A DNA stretch of 37,447 nucleotides from Rhodanobacter sp. 67-28 (GTDB taxonomy: Bacteria > Pseudomonadota > Gammaproteobacteria > Xanthomonadales > Rhodanobacteraceae), in the NCBI GenBank assembly GCA_001898415.1, contig MKTU01000031.1:1-37447 (forward strand), given 5' to 3'. The translations under genes were made by a program, and so were the position numbers. Shown one piece after another: positions 24,389 through 33,672 of the stretch. The notes beneath the pieces are model-generated. The model ran no database searches. It worked only from the letters and a program-made list of their open reading frames with translations, and had not been told where the DNA came from. Positions within the stretch are counted from its first letter, which is position 1. Each line of letters begins with the position of its first letter.

Positions 24389-27300
24389 ATGAAAACCTCA
24401 ACGCAATTCAAGAAGAACCTGCTGGCCGGATTGATCGGCGCGTCGATCATGTCTCTGGCCGTCGCACCATCGTTCGTGATGGCCGCGAGTTCCGACGCGA
24501 ACCTGCGCGGCCATGCGCCTCCGAACGCCCTGGTGACCGCCAGGAATATCGCCACGGGCTCGACCCGCGTGACCAAGGCCAACGGCGAAGGCAGTTATGC
24601 GCTGGTCGGCCTGCCACCCGGCACGTATACGGTCGATGCCGGCCCGGGCACGACACAGACCGTCACGCTCAGCGTGGCGTCCACCGCGACCCTGAATCTG
24701 ACGGCCGCGGCCGCGACCAGCACCAGCGCACCCGCCGCAGCCAACGCGACCAATCTCGGCGCCGTCACGGTAACTGCAACGGCCTTGCAGGAAGTGAAGA
24801 CGTCCGAGGTCGGCAACACCGTGTCGCTGCGCCAGATCGACGCCACGCCCCAATCCTCGCGCAACTTCCTGCAATTCGCCGACGCCGTGCCGGGCATGGT
24901 CTTCACGCGCGATGCGAACGGCAACACCAGCCTGCGTTCCGGCGCCCAGGCCACCAGCGCGATCAACGTGTACATCGACGGCGTGGGCCAGAAGAACTAC
25001 GTGTTGCAGGGCGGCGTCACCGGCCAGACCGGCAGCCAGGGCAACCCGTTCCCGCAGCTGGCCATCGGCGAATACAAGGTCATCACTTCGAACTACAAGG
25101 CCGAGTTCGACCAGGTCTCGAGCGCCGCCGTGGTGGCGCAAAGCAAGTCCGGCACCAACACCTTCCACGGCGACGTCTTCGGCGACTTCACCAACACCGC
25201 CATGCGCGCGAAGACGCCTTCCGAAATAGCCAACCACAAGAAGACCGATTCGCACGAAAAGGACTACGGCTTCGACCTGGGCGGCCCGATCATCCAGGAC
25301 AAGGCGCACTTCTTCATTGCCTACGAGGGCAAGGAATTCGACACGCCGACCACGGTGGTTCCGGGCCTGATCGGCGGCGGCTACGAAAGCCAGCTGCCCG
25401 CCAGCGCCAGCGCGCAGATCGGCCCGGCCAGCCTGCCGTTCAAGGAAAACGACTGGTTCGGCAAGATCGACTGGGAGCCCACCGACCGCGATCGCTTCGA
25501 GCTCAGCGGCAAGTATCGCGACGAAACCCAGGTGTCCGGCATCGGCGGCGTCACCACGCCGTCGGCGGCCATCAACACGAACAACACCGACAAACGCTAT
25601 GACCTGCGCTGGGATCACAGCGCCTACAGCTGGTTCAACCGCTTGCAGGTAACGTACGAGGACGCGTTCTTCTCACCCACGCCCGCCATGCACGGCGCCG
25701 GTGCGCGGTACACGCAGGACATCAACCAGAACCAGACGATCCTGCAGACCGGCAACTCCCCGCTGGCCCAGCAGAACAAGGGCCAGAAAGGGCCGGCGCT
25801 GCAGGACGACCTGACCTTCAATGATTTCGAGTGGCACGGCGACCACGTCATCAAGATGGGGGTGAAGTACAAGGAAGTGAAACTCACGGCGCAGGACGCT
25901 GGCGATACGAATGCCTTGTTCAGCTACGCCGTCACGCCCGATGCCGGCACCGAGGCGACCCCCTACGAAGTGCAGTTCGGCTCACCCACGCCGGGGCAAA
26001 GTCCGGTGGCGACCAGTCGCGACAAGCAGTTCGGCGCCTATATCCAGGATGACTGGGCCGTCAACGACAAGCTGACCCTGAACCTGGGCGTGCGCTGGGA
26101 TTACGAGGAAACGCCTTCCTATCTCAACTACGTCACGCCAGCCAACGTGGTCGCCGCCCTCAACAGCCCCGATCCCCACACGGGTGCGCCCGCCGGTCAG
26201 ACCTACGCGCAGACACTGGCCCTGGGCGGCGTGGACATCAACGACTACATCAGCACCGGGAACAATCGAAAGGCGCCGAAGAACAACTTCCAGCCCCGTC
26301 TCGGTTTCTCCTACGACCTCAACGGGGACGAAGCGCATGTCATTTTCGGCGGCATCGGCCGTTCCTACGATCGCAACCTGTACGAGGCGATCCAGGTCGA
26401 GCAGACCAAGTCGGTGCTGTCGCAGCCGACGATCCAGTTCAACACCCCGCTCCATCCGTGCACGGTAGGGGTCGGTACCTGCTACGCCTTTGATCCGTCA
26501 TACATGGACATCGCGACCCTGCAGGCGCTGGTGGCCGGAACCAACACCGGCAAGGAGGTGGACGCGGTCAACAACCACCTCAAGACGCCCTACTCCGACC
26601 AGATCAGCCTGGGCATGCGCAACACGATCGGCGAATGGAATACCAGCGCCGCGATCGCCAACATCCGCAGCCACGACGGCCTGGTCTACACGCTGGGCAA
26701 CCGCTATCCCGACGGCAGTTTCTGGCAGAACGGCAGTCAGCCGTGGGGCAACGGCATCCCCGGCTTCGGCAGTTTCATCATCGGCAACAACGGCCTGGAA
26801 ACCCGCACCACCCAGGTCCTGCTGTCCGCGGAAAAGCCCTATACCAAGGAATCGCACTGGGGCCTGACGATTGCCTACACCCACACCCATTCGAGTCAGA
26901 ACCACAACAACAACGACCCGACCGACCAGTACGCGTTCGACTTCGAGACCGTCGGCCATTACCCGTTTGTCGGCGGTGCCGTGGCCAAGAACCGGCTCGT
27001 GGTGACCGGCAACATCGATGGCCCCTGGGGCTTCGTGTTTGGCGGCAAGCTGACCCTGTCCACACCCGTTCCCAACGTCGGCATGGCCTTTTATGGTGCG
27101 CCGGCGACGAACCAGGACAACGGCGTGACCAACGGCGCCGGCGGTCGCGTCGTCGCCATCGCGCCACCGGGCAACGGCCGCTTCCTGATCGGCGGCAAGG
27201 TCTTCGGCTATCGCGACCTCGACCTGCAGGCCACGAAGAACTTCAAGATCTACGACAACGTCAGTGGCTATGTGCGCATCGACCTGATCAACGTGTTCAA

Positions 27301-27436
27301 CTTCAGGAATACCGTGGGCTACATGACGAACTACGGCAGCGGCGGCGTCTACAACCCGCAGGTGTTCTACAACCCCACCGGCGACATCACCGGTTACACG
27401 CGCACCCTGAGGGCCACGGCCGGCATCAGCTTCTAG
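24389..27436 (+). CDS. TonB-dependent receptor (Oar-like) for carbohydrate uptake
   Basis: A 1015-aa outer-membrane receptor. Signal peptide at 1-32 (cleavage near FVMA-AS). Then a carboxypeptidase-regulatory-like beta-sandwich at about 38-104 (ALVTARNIATGSTRV, then YALVGLPPGTYTVDAGPG), a low-complexity Ala/Thr linker, a TonB-box-like AVTVTAT at about 125-131, a plug domain (INVYIDGVGQKNYVLQGG) and a long barrel ending in Phe (TAGISF). ATG 24389 has a strong GGGAGGGGAG site. In Xanthomonadales such receptors import large glycans and are clustered with LacI regulators. Transcription ends at the hairpin 27480-27504. Confidence 0.94.
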   Translation: MKTSTQFKKNLLAGLIGASIMSLAVAPSFVMAASSDANLRGHAPPNALVTARNIATGSTRVTKANGEGSYALVGLPPGTYTVDAGPGTTQTVTLSVASTATLNLTAAAATSTSAPAAANATNLGAVTVTATALQEVKTSEVGNTVSLRQIDATPQSSRNFLQFADAVPGMVFTRDANGNTSLRSGAQATSAINVYIDGVGQKNYVLQGGVTGQTGSQGNPFPQLAIGEYKVITSNYKAEFDQVSSAAVVAQSKSGTNTFHGDVFGDFTNTAMRAKTPSEIANHKKTDSHEKDYGFDLGGPIIQDKAHFFIAYEGKEFDTPTTVVPGLIGGGYESQLPASASAQIGPASLPFKENDWFGKIDWEPTDRDRFELSGKYRDETQVSGIGGVTTPSAAINTNNTDKRYDLRWDHSAYSWFNRLQVTYEDAFFSPTPAMHGAGARYTQDINQNQTILQTGNSPLAQQNKGQKGPALQDDLTFNDFEWHGDHVIKMGVKYKEVKLTAQDAGDTNALFSYAVTPDAGTEATPYEVQFGSPTPGQSPVATSRDKQFGAYIQDDWAVNDKLTLNLGVRWDYEETPSYLNYVTPANVVAALNSPDPHTGAPAGQTYAQTLALGGVDINDYISTGNNRKAPKNNFQPRLGFSYDLNGDEAHVIFGGIGRSYDRNLYEAIQVEQTKSVLSQPTIQFNTPLHPCTVGVGTCYAFDPSYMDIATLQALVAGTNTGKEVDAVNNHLKTPYSDQISLGMRNTIGEWNTSAAIANIRSHDGLVYTLGNRYPDGSFWQNGSQPWGNGIPGFGSFIIGNNGLETRTTQVLLSAEKPYTKESHWGLTIAYTHTHSSQNHNNNDPTDQYAFDFETVGHYPFVGGAVAKNRLVVTGNIDGPWGFVFGGKLTLSTPVPNVGMAFYGAPATNQDNGVTNGAGGRVVAIAPPGNGRFLIGGKVFGYRDLDLQATKNFKIYDNVSGYVRIDLINVFNFRNTVGYMTNYGSGGVYNPQVFYNPTGDITGYTRTLRATAGISF

Positions 27437-27479
27437 GGCGGAGCTTCGAGCCGGTGGACGGCACCGGAGCGGTCTCATG

Positions 27480-27510
27480 CAAAGCCCGCGTTTCGCGGGC
27501 TTTGTTCTTC
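27480..27510 (+). terminator. Intrinsic terminator after the TonB receptor gene
   Basis: Stem CAAAGCCCGCG (27480-27490) pairs with 27494-27504 around a TTT loop, followed by TTCTTC. It lies in the 109-bp gap before the halogenase gene, so the downstream genes probably need partial read-through or their own promoter. Confidence 0.8.
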
Positions 27511-27545
27511 ACGCCGAAGCACTCCCTTGCACGAGCGGGTTTTCC

Positions 27546-29060
27546 ATGACTGATCCACGCATCCGCAATATCGTGATTGTCGGCGGTGGCACCGCGGGCT
27601 GGATGGCTGCAGCGGCGTTTGCGAAGGTACTCGGGCCGGACTATGCAATCCGGCTGATCGAATCGGAAGAAATCGGTACGGTCGGCGTCGGCGAGGCGAC
27701 GGTGCCGCACCTGAAGCTCTTCAACAATCTCCTGGAAATCGACGAGATCGAGTTCATCAGGCAGGTGCAGGGCACGTTCAAGCTCGGCATCCAGTTCAAC
27801 GACTGGGGCCGCATCGGCGACACGTATATCCACGGCTTCGGCACGATCGGCCACGATGTCAGCCTGCTGCCGTTTCATCAGTTCTGGATCAAGGCGAATC
27901 AGCTGGGTATCGCCGAGGACATCGGCGCCTACTCGCTGAACACGGTGGCCGCGCCGCTTGGCAAGTTCATGCCTTCGGCCACCGATGTACCGGCCGGCTC
28001 GCCGCTGGCGGACATCGCCTATGCCTACCACTTTGATGCTGGCCGCTACGCCAGGTACCTGCGGGGCTACGCCGAGCGGCGCGGCGTGCGTCGTACCGAG
28101 GGCAAGATCTCCCAGACCCTGCTGCGTGCGCATGACGGCTTTGTCGAGGCCGTCGTCCTGGAAAGCGGCGAGCGGATCGATGGCGAATTGTTCATCGACT
28201 GCTCCGGCTTTCGTGGCCTGCTGATCGAGCAGGCGCTGCATACGGGTTATCTGGACTTCACGCACTGGCTGCCGTGCGACCGTGCAGTTGCGGTGGCTTG
28301 CGAGAAGGTGGGACCGCCCACGTCCTACACGCGCTCCACCGCGCGCGATGCCGGCTGGCAGTGGCGGATTCCGTTGCAGCATCGCACCGGCAACGGTTAC
28401 GCGTATTCAAGCAGCCATGTCAGCGACGACGAAGCAGCGGCAACCTTGCTCGCCCATCTCGACGCACCTGCGGTCGGCGAGCCGCGCCCGTTGCGCTTTA
28501 CCACCGGCGTGCGCAAGAAGTTCTGGAACAGGAACGTGGTGGCGCTGGGACTGTCCAGCGGGTTCCTGGAACCGCTGGAATCGACCAGCATCTACATGAT
28601 CCAGTCCGGTATCGCGCGCCTGCTCAATCTTTTTCCGCAGCGCGATTTCAGCGAGGTGGTGATCAATCGCTACAACGCGCAAGCCGTTTTCGAGTACGAG
28701 CGCATCCGTGACTTTCTCATTCTGCACTACCACGCCACCCGGCGGGACGACACGCCGTTCTGGCGCCAGTGCCGCACGATGTCGATTCCGGATCAACTGC
28801 GCGAGAACATCGCCCTGTTTCGCGACAGCGGCCGCTTCTTCCGCAATGCCGAGGAAATGTTTGCTCTGGTCAGCTGGGTACAGGTGATGATCGGCCAAGG
28901 CATCATCCCGCGGGGCTATCACCCCCTGGTTGACCAGATGCCCGAGCGGGACCTGCGCAAGTTCATTGCCGGTGTCGGCCAGGTTGTCGCCAGCTGCGTC
29001 GATTCGATGCCGATGCAGCAGGCCTTCATCGATCGCTACTGCACCGCTGGAGCTGCGTGA
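27546..29060 (+). CDS. Flavin-dependent halogenase family protein (PrnA/RebH-like)
   Basis: A 504-aa FAD-dependent protein of the tryptophan-halogenase family. The FAD site is IVGGGTAGW (11-19); GVGEATVP follows at 47-54. The catalytic Lys is present as Lys79 in QGTFKLGIQF, the same number as in PrnA/RebH. The WxWxIP motif is GWQWRIP (270-276). The catalytic Glu is Glu345 in LEPLESTSIY. It should therefore be able to form the hypohalous-acid/Lys intermediate and halogenate. ATG 27546 gives the normal MTDPRIRNIVIVG start; the frame opens at 27477. Many such proteins lie beside TonB receptors in Xanthomonadales and Caulobacterales, with substrate unknown; free Trp is unlikely in this sugar context. 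No dedicated flavin reductase was found here. Confidence 0.92.
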   Translation: MTDPRIRNIVIVGGGTAGWMAAAAFAKVLGPDYAIRLIESEEIGTVGVGEATVPHLKLFNNLLEIDEIEFIRQVQGTFKLGIQFNDWGRIGDTYIHGFGTIGHDVSLLPFHQFWIKANQLGIAEDIGAYSLNTVAAPLGKFMPSATDVPAGSPLADIAYAYHFDAGRYARYLRGYAERRGVRRTEGKISQTLLRAHDGFVEAVVLESGERIDGELFIDCSGFRGLLIEQALHTGYLDFTHWLPCDRAVAVACEKVGPPTSYTRSTARDAGWQWRIPLQHRTGNGYAYSSSHVSDDEAAATLLAHLDAPAVGEPRPLRFTTGVRKKFWNRNVVALGLSSGFLEPLESTSIYMIQSGIARLLNLFPQRDFSEVVINRYNAQAVFEYERIRDFLILHYHATRRDDTPFWRQCRTMSIPDQLRENIALFRDSGRFFRNAEEMFALVSWVQVMIGQGIIPRGYHPLVDQMPERDLRKFIAGVGQVVASCVDSMPMQQAFIDRYCTAGAA

Positions 29061-29124
29061 CCCGGGTTTGCACCATCAACACAAGAACCACATCCTTCAT
29101 TCGTCGCCACGGATATTCCGCTCG

Positions 29125-30618
29125 ATGAGTCTTCTGCGCTTCCGCTCCTTCCTCGCCCCATTGCTGCTGGCATTCGCGCTCACCGGCCTGGGTGCATGGG
29201 CACCAGCCGCAGCGCAGGACATCACCACCGAGGCCACGCGCCACGCGCCGCTGGCCTTCACCGCCCTCCCTGCCGACCAGCAGGCGCAACTGGACGAGCT
29301 GGAACACCGCACCTTCCAGTTCTTCTGGGACACCACCAATCCGGTCAACGGGCTGGCACCGGACCACTGGCCGGGGCAGTCGTTCTCCAGCATCGCGGCG
29401 GTGGGTTTCGGCCTGACGGCCTACGGCATCGGCGCCGAACGGGGCTGGATCAACCGCGACCAGGCGGTCAAGCGAACCCTGGTGACCTTGCGCTTCTTCG
29501 CCGACTCGCCGCAGAACGCCAGCGAGGATGACGCCACCGGCTACCGCGGCTTCTACTACCACTTCCTCGACATGCAGACCGGCTTGCGCCACGGTCGCGG
29601 CGTCGAGCTGTCCAGCATCGACACCACCTTGCTGCTTGGTGGCGTGCTGTTCGCGCAGTCGTACTACGACCGCGACACGCCGCAGGAAAAAGAGATTCGC
29701 GCGCTCGCCGACATGCTCTACAAGCGCGTCGACTGGCCGTGGATGCAGGCACGCCCGCCGCTGGTCAGCATGGGCTGGACCCCCGGCGGCAAGTTCATCC
29801 CGCACGACTGGGAGGGCTACAGCGAGGCGAACCTGCTCTACATCCTGGCGCTGGGCTCGCCCACCCATCCGCTGCAGCCCGCGGCGTGGCACGCGTGGAC
29901 GCGCACCAACCCGCGCTACTGGGGCACGCTCTACGGCGAAACCTTCCTGACCTTCGGGCCACTGTTCGGCCACCAGTACAGCGCCGCGTGGATCGACTTC
30001 CGCGGCATCCGTGACGACTTCATGCGCCAGCACGATTCGGATTATTTCGAGAACGGCCGCCATGCGGTGCTGTCGCAACGCAACTACGCGATCGCCAATC
30101 CGGCGGGCTGGACCGGCTACGGCGAGAACCTGTGGGGGCTGACGGCCAGCAACGGCCCGGGCCACTTCGGCATCGTCACGGACGGGCGCGAGCGGCGCTA
30201 CTTCGGCTACTCCGCGCGCGGCGTGGGCCTGCGCCACGTGGTCGATGACGGTACCATCGCGCCCACGGCAGCGCTGGGCTCGATCGCCTTCGCGCCGGAC
30301 CTGGTGGTGCCGGAGTTCCTGCACATGAAACAGCGCTACGGCAAATACATCTACGCGAAGTACGGCTTCCGCGACGCGTTCAACCTGACCCTGCGCGATC
30401 CCGACGCGCCGCTGCGCACCGGCCTGGTGATTCCCGGCTTCGGCTGGGTCGACACCGAGTACCTGGGCATCGACCAGGGCCCGATCCTGCTGATGCTGGA
30501 GAACTGGCGCAGCGGCCTGGTGTGGAAAGTGATGAAGCGCAACCCGTATGTGCGCAAGGGCCTGCAGCAGGCCGGCTTCCGCGGCGGCTGGCTGTCACGG
30601 GCGGCGGCCACACCGTGA
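29125..30618 (+). CDS. Secreted glycoamylase-fold glucanase (GH144-like, beta-1,2-glucanase candidate)
   Basis: A 497-aa exported hydrolase. Signal peptide at about 1-31 (ends PAAAQD). An (alpha/alpha)6-barrel of the Pfam glycoamylase type covers most of the rest: LEHRTFQFFWDTTNPVNGL, SSIAAVGFGLTAYGIG, GFYYHFLD, LSSIDTTLLLGGVLFAQSYY, SMGWTPGGKFIPHDW, WGLTASNGPG and LGIDQGPILLMLENWRSG are visible. This family includes GH144 endo-beta-1,2-glucanases and sophorohydrolases, although not every member has been assayed. The start ATG 29125 is preceded by a weak site. Its TGA overlaps the GTG of the binding-protein gene by 4 bp, tying the enzyme to the importer. It likely acts in the periplasm on glucan brought in by the receptor. 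Confidence 0.88.
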   Translation: MSLLRFRSFLAPLLLAFALTGLGAWAPAAAQDITTEATRHAPLAFTALPADQQAQLDELEHRTFQFFWDTTNPVNGLAPDHWPGQSFSSIAAVGFGLTAYGIGAERGWINRDQAVKRTLVTLRFFADSPQNASEDDATGYRGFYYHFLDMQTGLRHGRGVELSSIDTTLLLGGVLFAQSYYDRDTPQEKEIRALADMLYKRVDWPWMQARPPLVSMGWTPGGKFIPHDWEGYSEANLLYILALGSPTHPLQPAAWHAWTRTNPRYWGTLYGETFLTFGPLFGHQYSAAWIDFRGIRDDFMRQHDSDYFENGRHAVLSQRNYAIANPAGWTGYGENLWGLTASNGPGHFGIVTDGRERRYFGYSARGVGLRHVVDDGTIAPTAALGSIAFAPDLVVPEFLHMKQRYGKYIYAKYGFRDAFNLTLRDPDAPLRTGLVIPGFGWVDTEYLGIDQGPILLMLENWRSGLVWKVMKRNPYVRKGLQQAGFRGGWLSRAAATP

Positions 30619-31895
30619 GCCGGCGGCGCTGGCGACTGCTGGCGCCGGCGCTGTTGCTGGTCGGCATCGCTGCCTGCCGGGGCGATCACGATGATCGCCA
30701 CACGCTGACCTTCTGGGCGATGGGCCGCGAGAGCGAGGCGGTGGCGCAGCTGATGCCGGCGTTCGAGCGCGAACACCCGGACATCCGCGTCGACGTGCAG
30801 CAACTGCCGTGGAAGGCGGCGCACCAGAAGCTGCTCACCGCGATCGCCGGCGACACCACGCCGGACGTGGCCCAGCTGGGCAACACCTGGCTCGCCGAGA
30901 TGTGCGCGCTGGATGCGCTCGAACCGCTGCAGCCGTACGTCGAACGCTCGCGCGTGGTGCAGCCGGCGGATTACTTTCCCGGCATCTGGGCCACCAACCG
31001 CATCGACGGCACCCTGGTCGGCATCCCCTGGTATGTCGACACGCGGCTGCTGTTCTACCGCAAGGACCTGCTCGCCGCCGCCGGCTTCGACGCGCCGCCG
31101 CGCGACTGGGCTGCCTGGTCGCGGCAGCTGGCCGCGCTGCAGGCGCAGGCCGCGCCCGATCACTACGCGATCCTGCTGCCGACCAACGAGTTCGAGCAGC
31201 TGCTGTCGCTGGCCCTGCAGCAGGACGAACCGCTGCTGCGCGACGGCGGCCGCTACGGCAATTTCGAAAGCGCCGGCTTCAAGCGCGCGCTGGCGTTCTA
31301 CGTGGAGCGGTTCAAGCGACACGAAGCGCCGCTGCTGGCCAACACCGAAGTGCCCAACCCATGGGCCGAGGTCGGCCGCGGCGTGTACGCGTTCTACTTC
31401 TCCGGGCCGTGGAACATCGGCGAGTTCCGCCAACGCCTCCCGGCGTCCCGGCAGGACGAATGGGCGACCGCGCCGCTGCCTGGTCCGCACGGCCCCGGTG
31501 CCGGCATCGCCAGTGGCTCCAGCCTGGTGATCTTTCGCCACTCGCCGCGCAAGGCGCAGGCCTGGTTGCTGATCGAATACCTGTCGCGCCCCGAGGTGCA
31601 GCAGCAGTTCTACGCGTTGCTGGGCGACATGCCGCCGCGCCGTTCGGCGTGGCGGGGCGACGCGCTGCGTGGCGATCCCGCGGTACAGGCATTCCACGAG
31701 CAGCTGGAACGGGTCAAGCCGACCCCGCCGGTGCCGGAATGGGAGCGCATCGTCACCGAGATGCAGCTGGTCGCCGCGCGCGCGGCCCACGGCGAGCTCA
31801 CCGTGGACCAGGCCGCCGCCGAGATCGACCGCCGCACCGACGCGATCCTGGCCAAGCGGCGCTGGATGCTCGACCGCGCCGGGCGCGCGCGATGA
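30615..31895 (+). CDS. Sugar ABC transporter substrate-binding lipoprotein
   Basis: A 426-aa extracytoplasmic solute-binding protein of the CUT1 (SBP_bac_1) family. GTG 30615 starts VSRRRWRLLAPALL; the lipobox is IAAC with Cys at about 21, giving a membrane-anchored lipoprotein. The mature part has TFWAMGRESEAVAQLMPAFE, DVAQLGNTW, GIPWYVDTRLLFYRKDLL and FYFSGPWNIGEF. The start codon overlaps the glucanase stop (GTGA). It hands oligosaccharides to the two permeases that follow. In Listeria a related protein binds beta-1,2-oligoglucans, which fits the adjacent GH144-like enzyme but is not proof. Confidence 0.93.
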   Translation: MSRRRWRLLAPALLLVGIAACRGDHDDRHTLTFWAMGRESEAVAQLMPAFEREHPDIRVDVQQLPWKAAHQKLLTAIAGDTTPDVAQLGNTWLAEMCALDALEPLQPYVERSRVVQPADYFPGIWATNRIDGTLVGIPWYVDTRLLFYRKDLLAAAGFDAPPRDWAAWSRQLAALQAQAAPDHYAILLPTNEFEQLLSLALQQDEPLLRDGGRYGNFESAGFKRALAFYVERFKRHEAPLLANTEVPNPWAEVGRGVYAFYFSGPWNIGEFRQRLPASRQDEWATAPLPGPHGPGAGIASGSSLVIFRHSPRKAQAWLLIEYLSRPEVQQQFYALLGDMPPRRSAWRGDALRGDPAVQAFHEQLERVKPTPPVPEWERIVTEMQLVAARAAHGELTVDQAAAEIDRRTDAILAKRRWMLDRAGRAR

Positions 31896-32770
31896 GCCGC
31901 GGGCGCACCGCCTGGCTGTTCCTCACCCCGGCGCTGCTGGTGCTGGGCGTGTTCTTCTTCGTGCCGGTGCTGGGCGCGCTGGGCCTGAGCCTCACCGATT
32001 ACGACCTGTACGCGCTGGCCGACATCCGCAACCTGCGCTTCGTCGGCCTGCACAACTATGGGGAGTTGCTGCAGCGGCCGCTGTTCTGGACCGCGCTGGG
32101 CAACACGTTCTACTTCGTGGTTGTCGGCGTGCCGCTGTCGATCGGCGCCTCGCTGGGCACCGCGCTGCTGCTCAACTCGCCGCTGGCGCGGATGAAGGCG
32201 TTCCATCGCACCGTGCTGTTCGCCCCGGTGGTGACCACCGTGGTGGCGGTGGCGGTGATCTGGCGCTACCTGTTCAACACCAGGTACGGGCTGGTGAACC
32301 ATGCACTGGCCGTGCTGGGGCTGAACCCGGTGGACTGGCTGGGCGATCCGCACTGGGCGATGCCGACGATCATCGCCTTCGCGGTGTGGAAGAACTTCGG
32401 CTACAACATGATCATCCTGCTGGCCGGCCTGCAGGCGGTCCCGCCGGAGCTGTACGAGGCGGCGCGCATCGACGGCGCCTCGCGCTGGCGGCAGTTCCGC
32501 CACATCACCCTGCCGATGCTGCGGCCGACCATGGTGCTGGTGATGGTGCTCACCGTGGCCGGCTATTTCCAGCTGTTCGCCGAGCCCTATGTGATGACCG
32601 AAGGCGGGCCGCTGCAAAGCACCACGAGCGTGCTCTACCTGATGTACGACGACGGCTTCAAGTGGTGGAACTTCGGCGTGGCCTCGGCCGTCGCCTTCGC
32701 CTTGTTCGGCATCATCCTGGCGGTGACCATGCTGCTGTTGCGACTGGCGCGACGCGGGGCGGCGGCATGA
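31892..32770 (+). CDS. Sugar ABC transporter permease (MalF-type)
   Basis: A 292-aa inner-membrane permease with six membrane segments. The cytosolic EAA loop that docks the ATPase is ELYEAARIDGASRWRQFRHI (about 188-207), followed by TLPML. ATG 31892 overlaps the upstream TGA (ATGA), and its own stop overlaps the next start in the same way. It pairs with the MalG-type subunit as the translocation pore. Confidence 0.95.
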   Translation: MSRGRTAWLFLTPALLVLGVFFFVPVLGALGLSLTDYDLYALADIRNLRFVGLHNYGELLQRPLFWTALGNTFYFVVVGVPLSIGASLGTALLLNSPLARMKAFHRTVLFAPVVTTVVAVAVIWRYLFNTRYGLVNHALAVLGLNPVDWLGDPHWAMPTIIAFAVWKNFGYNMIILLAGLQAVPPELYEAARIDGASRWRQFRHITLPMLRPTMVLVMVLTVAGYFQLFAEPYVMTEGGPLQSTTSVLYLMYDDGFKWWNFGVASAVAFALFGIILAVTMLLLRLARRGAAA

Positions 32771-33588
32771 ACCCGCGCCTCGCCCGGTGGCTGGTCAACG
32801 GCGCCTTGTTCGGCTGCGCCGCGGTGGCCGTGCTGCCGCTGCTGTGGATGCTGTCGGCCTCGCTGATGCCGGCCGGCAGCGCCAGCTCGCTGCCGCCGCC
32901 GCTGCTGCCCGCGCAACCCACGCTGGACAACTACCGTGCGCTGTTCGCCCGTGCCGGCATGGGCCGCTACCTGCTCAACAGCCTGGCGATCTCCGGCGCG
33001 ATCGCCGCGCTGGCGCTGGTATGCAACCTGATGGCCGGCTACGCCTTCGCCAAGCTGCGCTTCGCCGGGCGCGAGCGCCTGTTCCGCGCGCTGATCGGCG
33101 CGCTGCTGATCCCCGCCCAGGTGGCGATGCTGCCGCTGTTCCTGCTGCTGAAATATGCCGGCCTGGTCAACAGCTACGCCGGCGCGATCGTGCCGGGCAT
33201 GGCCACGCTGTTCGGCATCTACCTGGTGCGCGAGTTCGCCCGCAGCGTGCCGGACGAGTTGCTGGAAGCGGCGCGCATCGACGGCGCCGGCGAGTGGCGC
33301 ATCTTCGTGCAGATCATGCTGCCGCTGCTCAAGCCGGTGATGGTGACGCTGACCGTGTTCACCTTCCTCGCCGCCTGGAACGATTTCATGTGGCCGCTGA
33401 TCGTGCTGACCGGCCAGGAGCACTACACCCTGCCACTGGCGCTGGCCTCGCTGGTGCGCGAACACAGCGAGGACACCGAACTGATGATGGCCGGCTCGGT
33501 CGTCACCGTGCTGCCGGTGCTGGTGCTGTTCCTGGCGCTGCAGCGGCATTACCTGCAGGGGTTGTTGCTGGGGAGCGTGAAGGGGTGA
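32767..33588 (+). CDS. Sugar ABC transporter permease (MalG-type)
   Basis: A 273-aa inner-membrane permease with six membrane segments. EAA loop: ELLEAARIDGAGEWRIF (about 165-181), followed by MLPLLKP. The ATG overlaps the upstream stop by 4 bp. It is the last gene of the importer operon; no ATPase gene follows, and the only MalK-type gene in the window is at 18717-19805. A strong hairpin at 33613-33663 ends the transcript. Confidence 0.95.
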   Translation: MNPRLARWLVNGALFGCAAVAVLPLLWMLSASLMPAGSASSLPPPLLPAQPTLDNYRALFARAGMGRYLLNSLAISGAIAALALVCNLMAGYAFAKLRFAGRERLFRALIGALLIPAQVAMLPLFLLLKYAGLVNSYAGAIVPGMATLFGIYLVREFARSVPDELLEAARIDGAGEWRIFVQIMLPLLKPVMVTLTVFTFLAAWNDFMWPLIVLTGQEHYTLPLALASLVREHSEDTELMMAGSVVTVLPVLVLFLALQRHYLQGLLLGSVKG

Positions 33589-33612
33589 GAGCGCCCGCTT
33601 TAATGGAGTGAC

Positions 33613-33670
33613 GCGCTCCTTGCGTTCGCTCCCTCTGGGAGAGGGGGCGAATGCAAGGAGCGCTTTATCT
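33613..33670. terminator. Long hairpin terminator between converging importer and pirin genes
   Basis: GCGCTCCTTGC (33613-33623) pairs with 33653-33663. The pairing continues inward through GTTCGC/GCGAAT with one G-U, and a second inner hairpin CCCTC/GAGGG follows. TTTATCT follows on the plus strand. It separates the importer operon from the pirin gene on the other strand. Confidence 0.75.
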
Positions 33671-33672
33671 GA

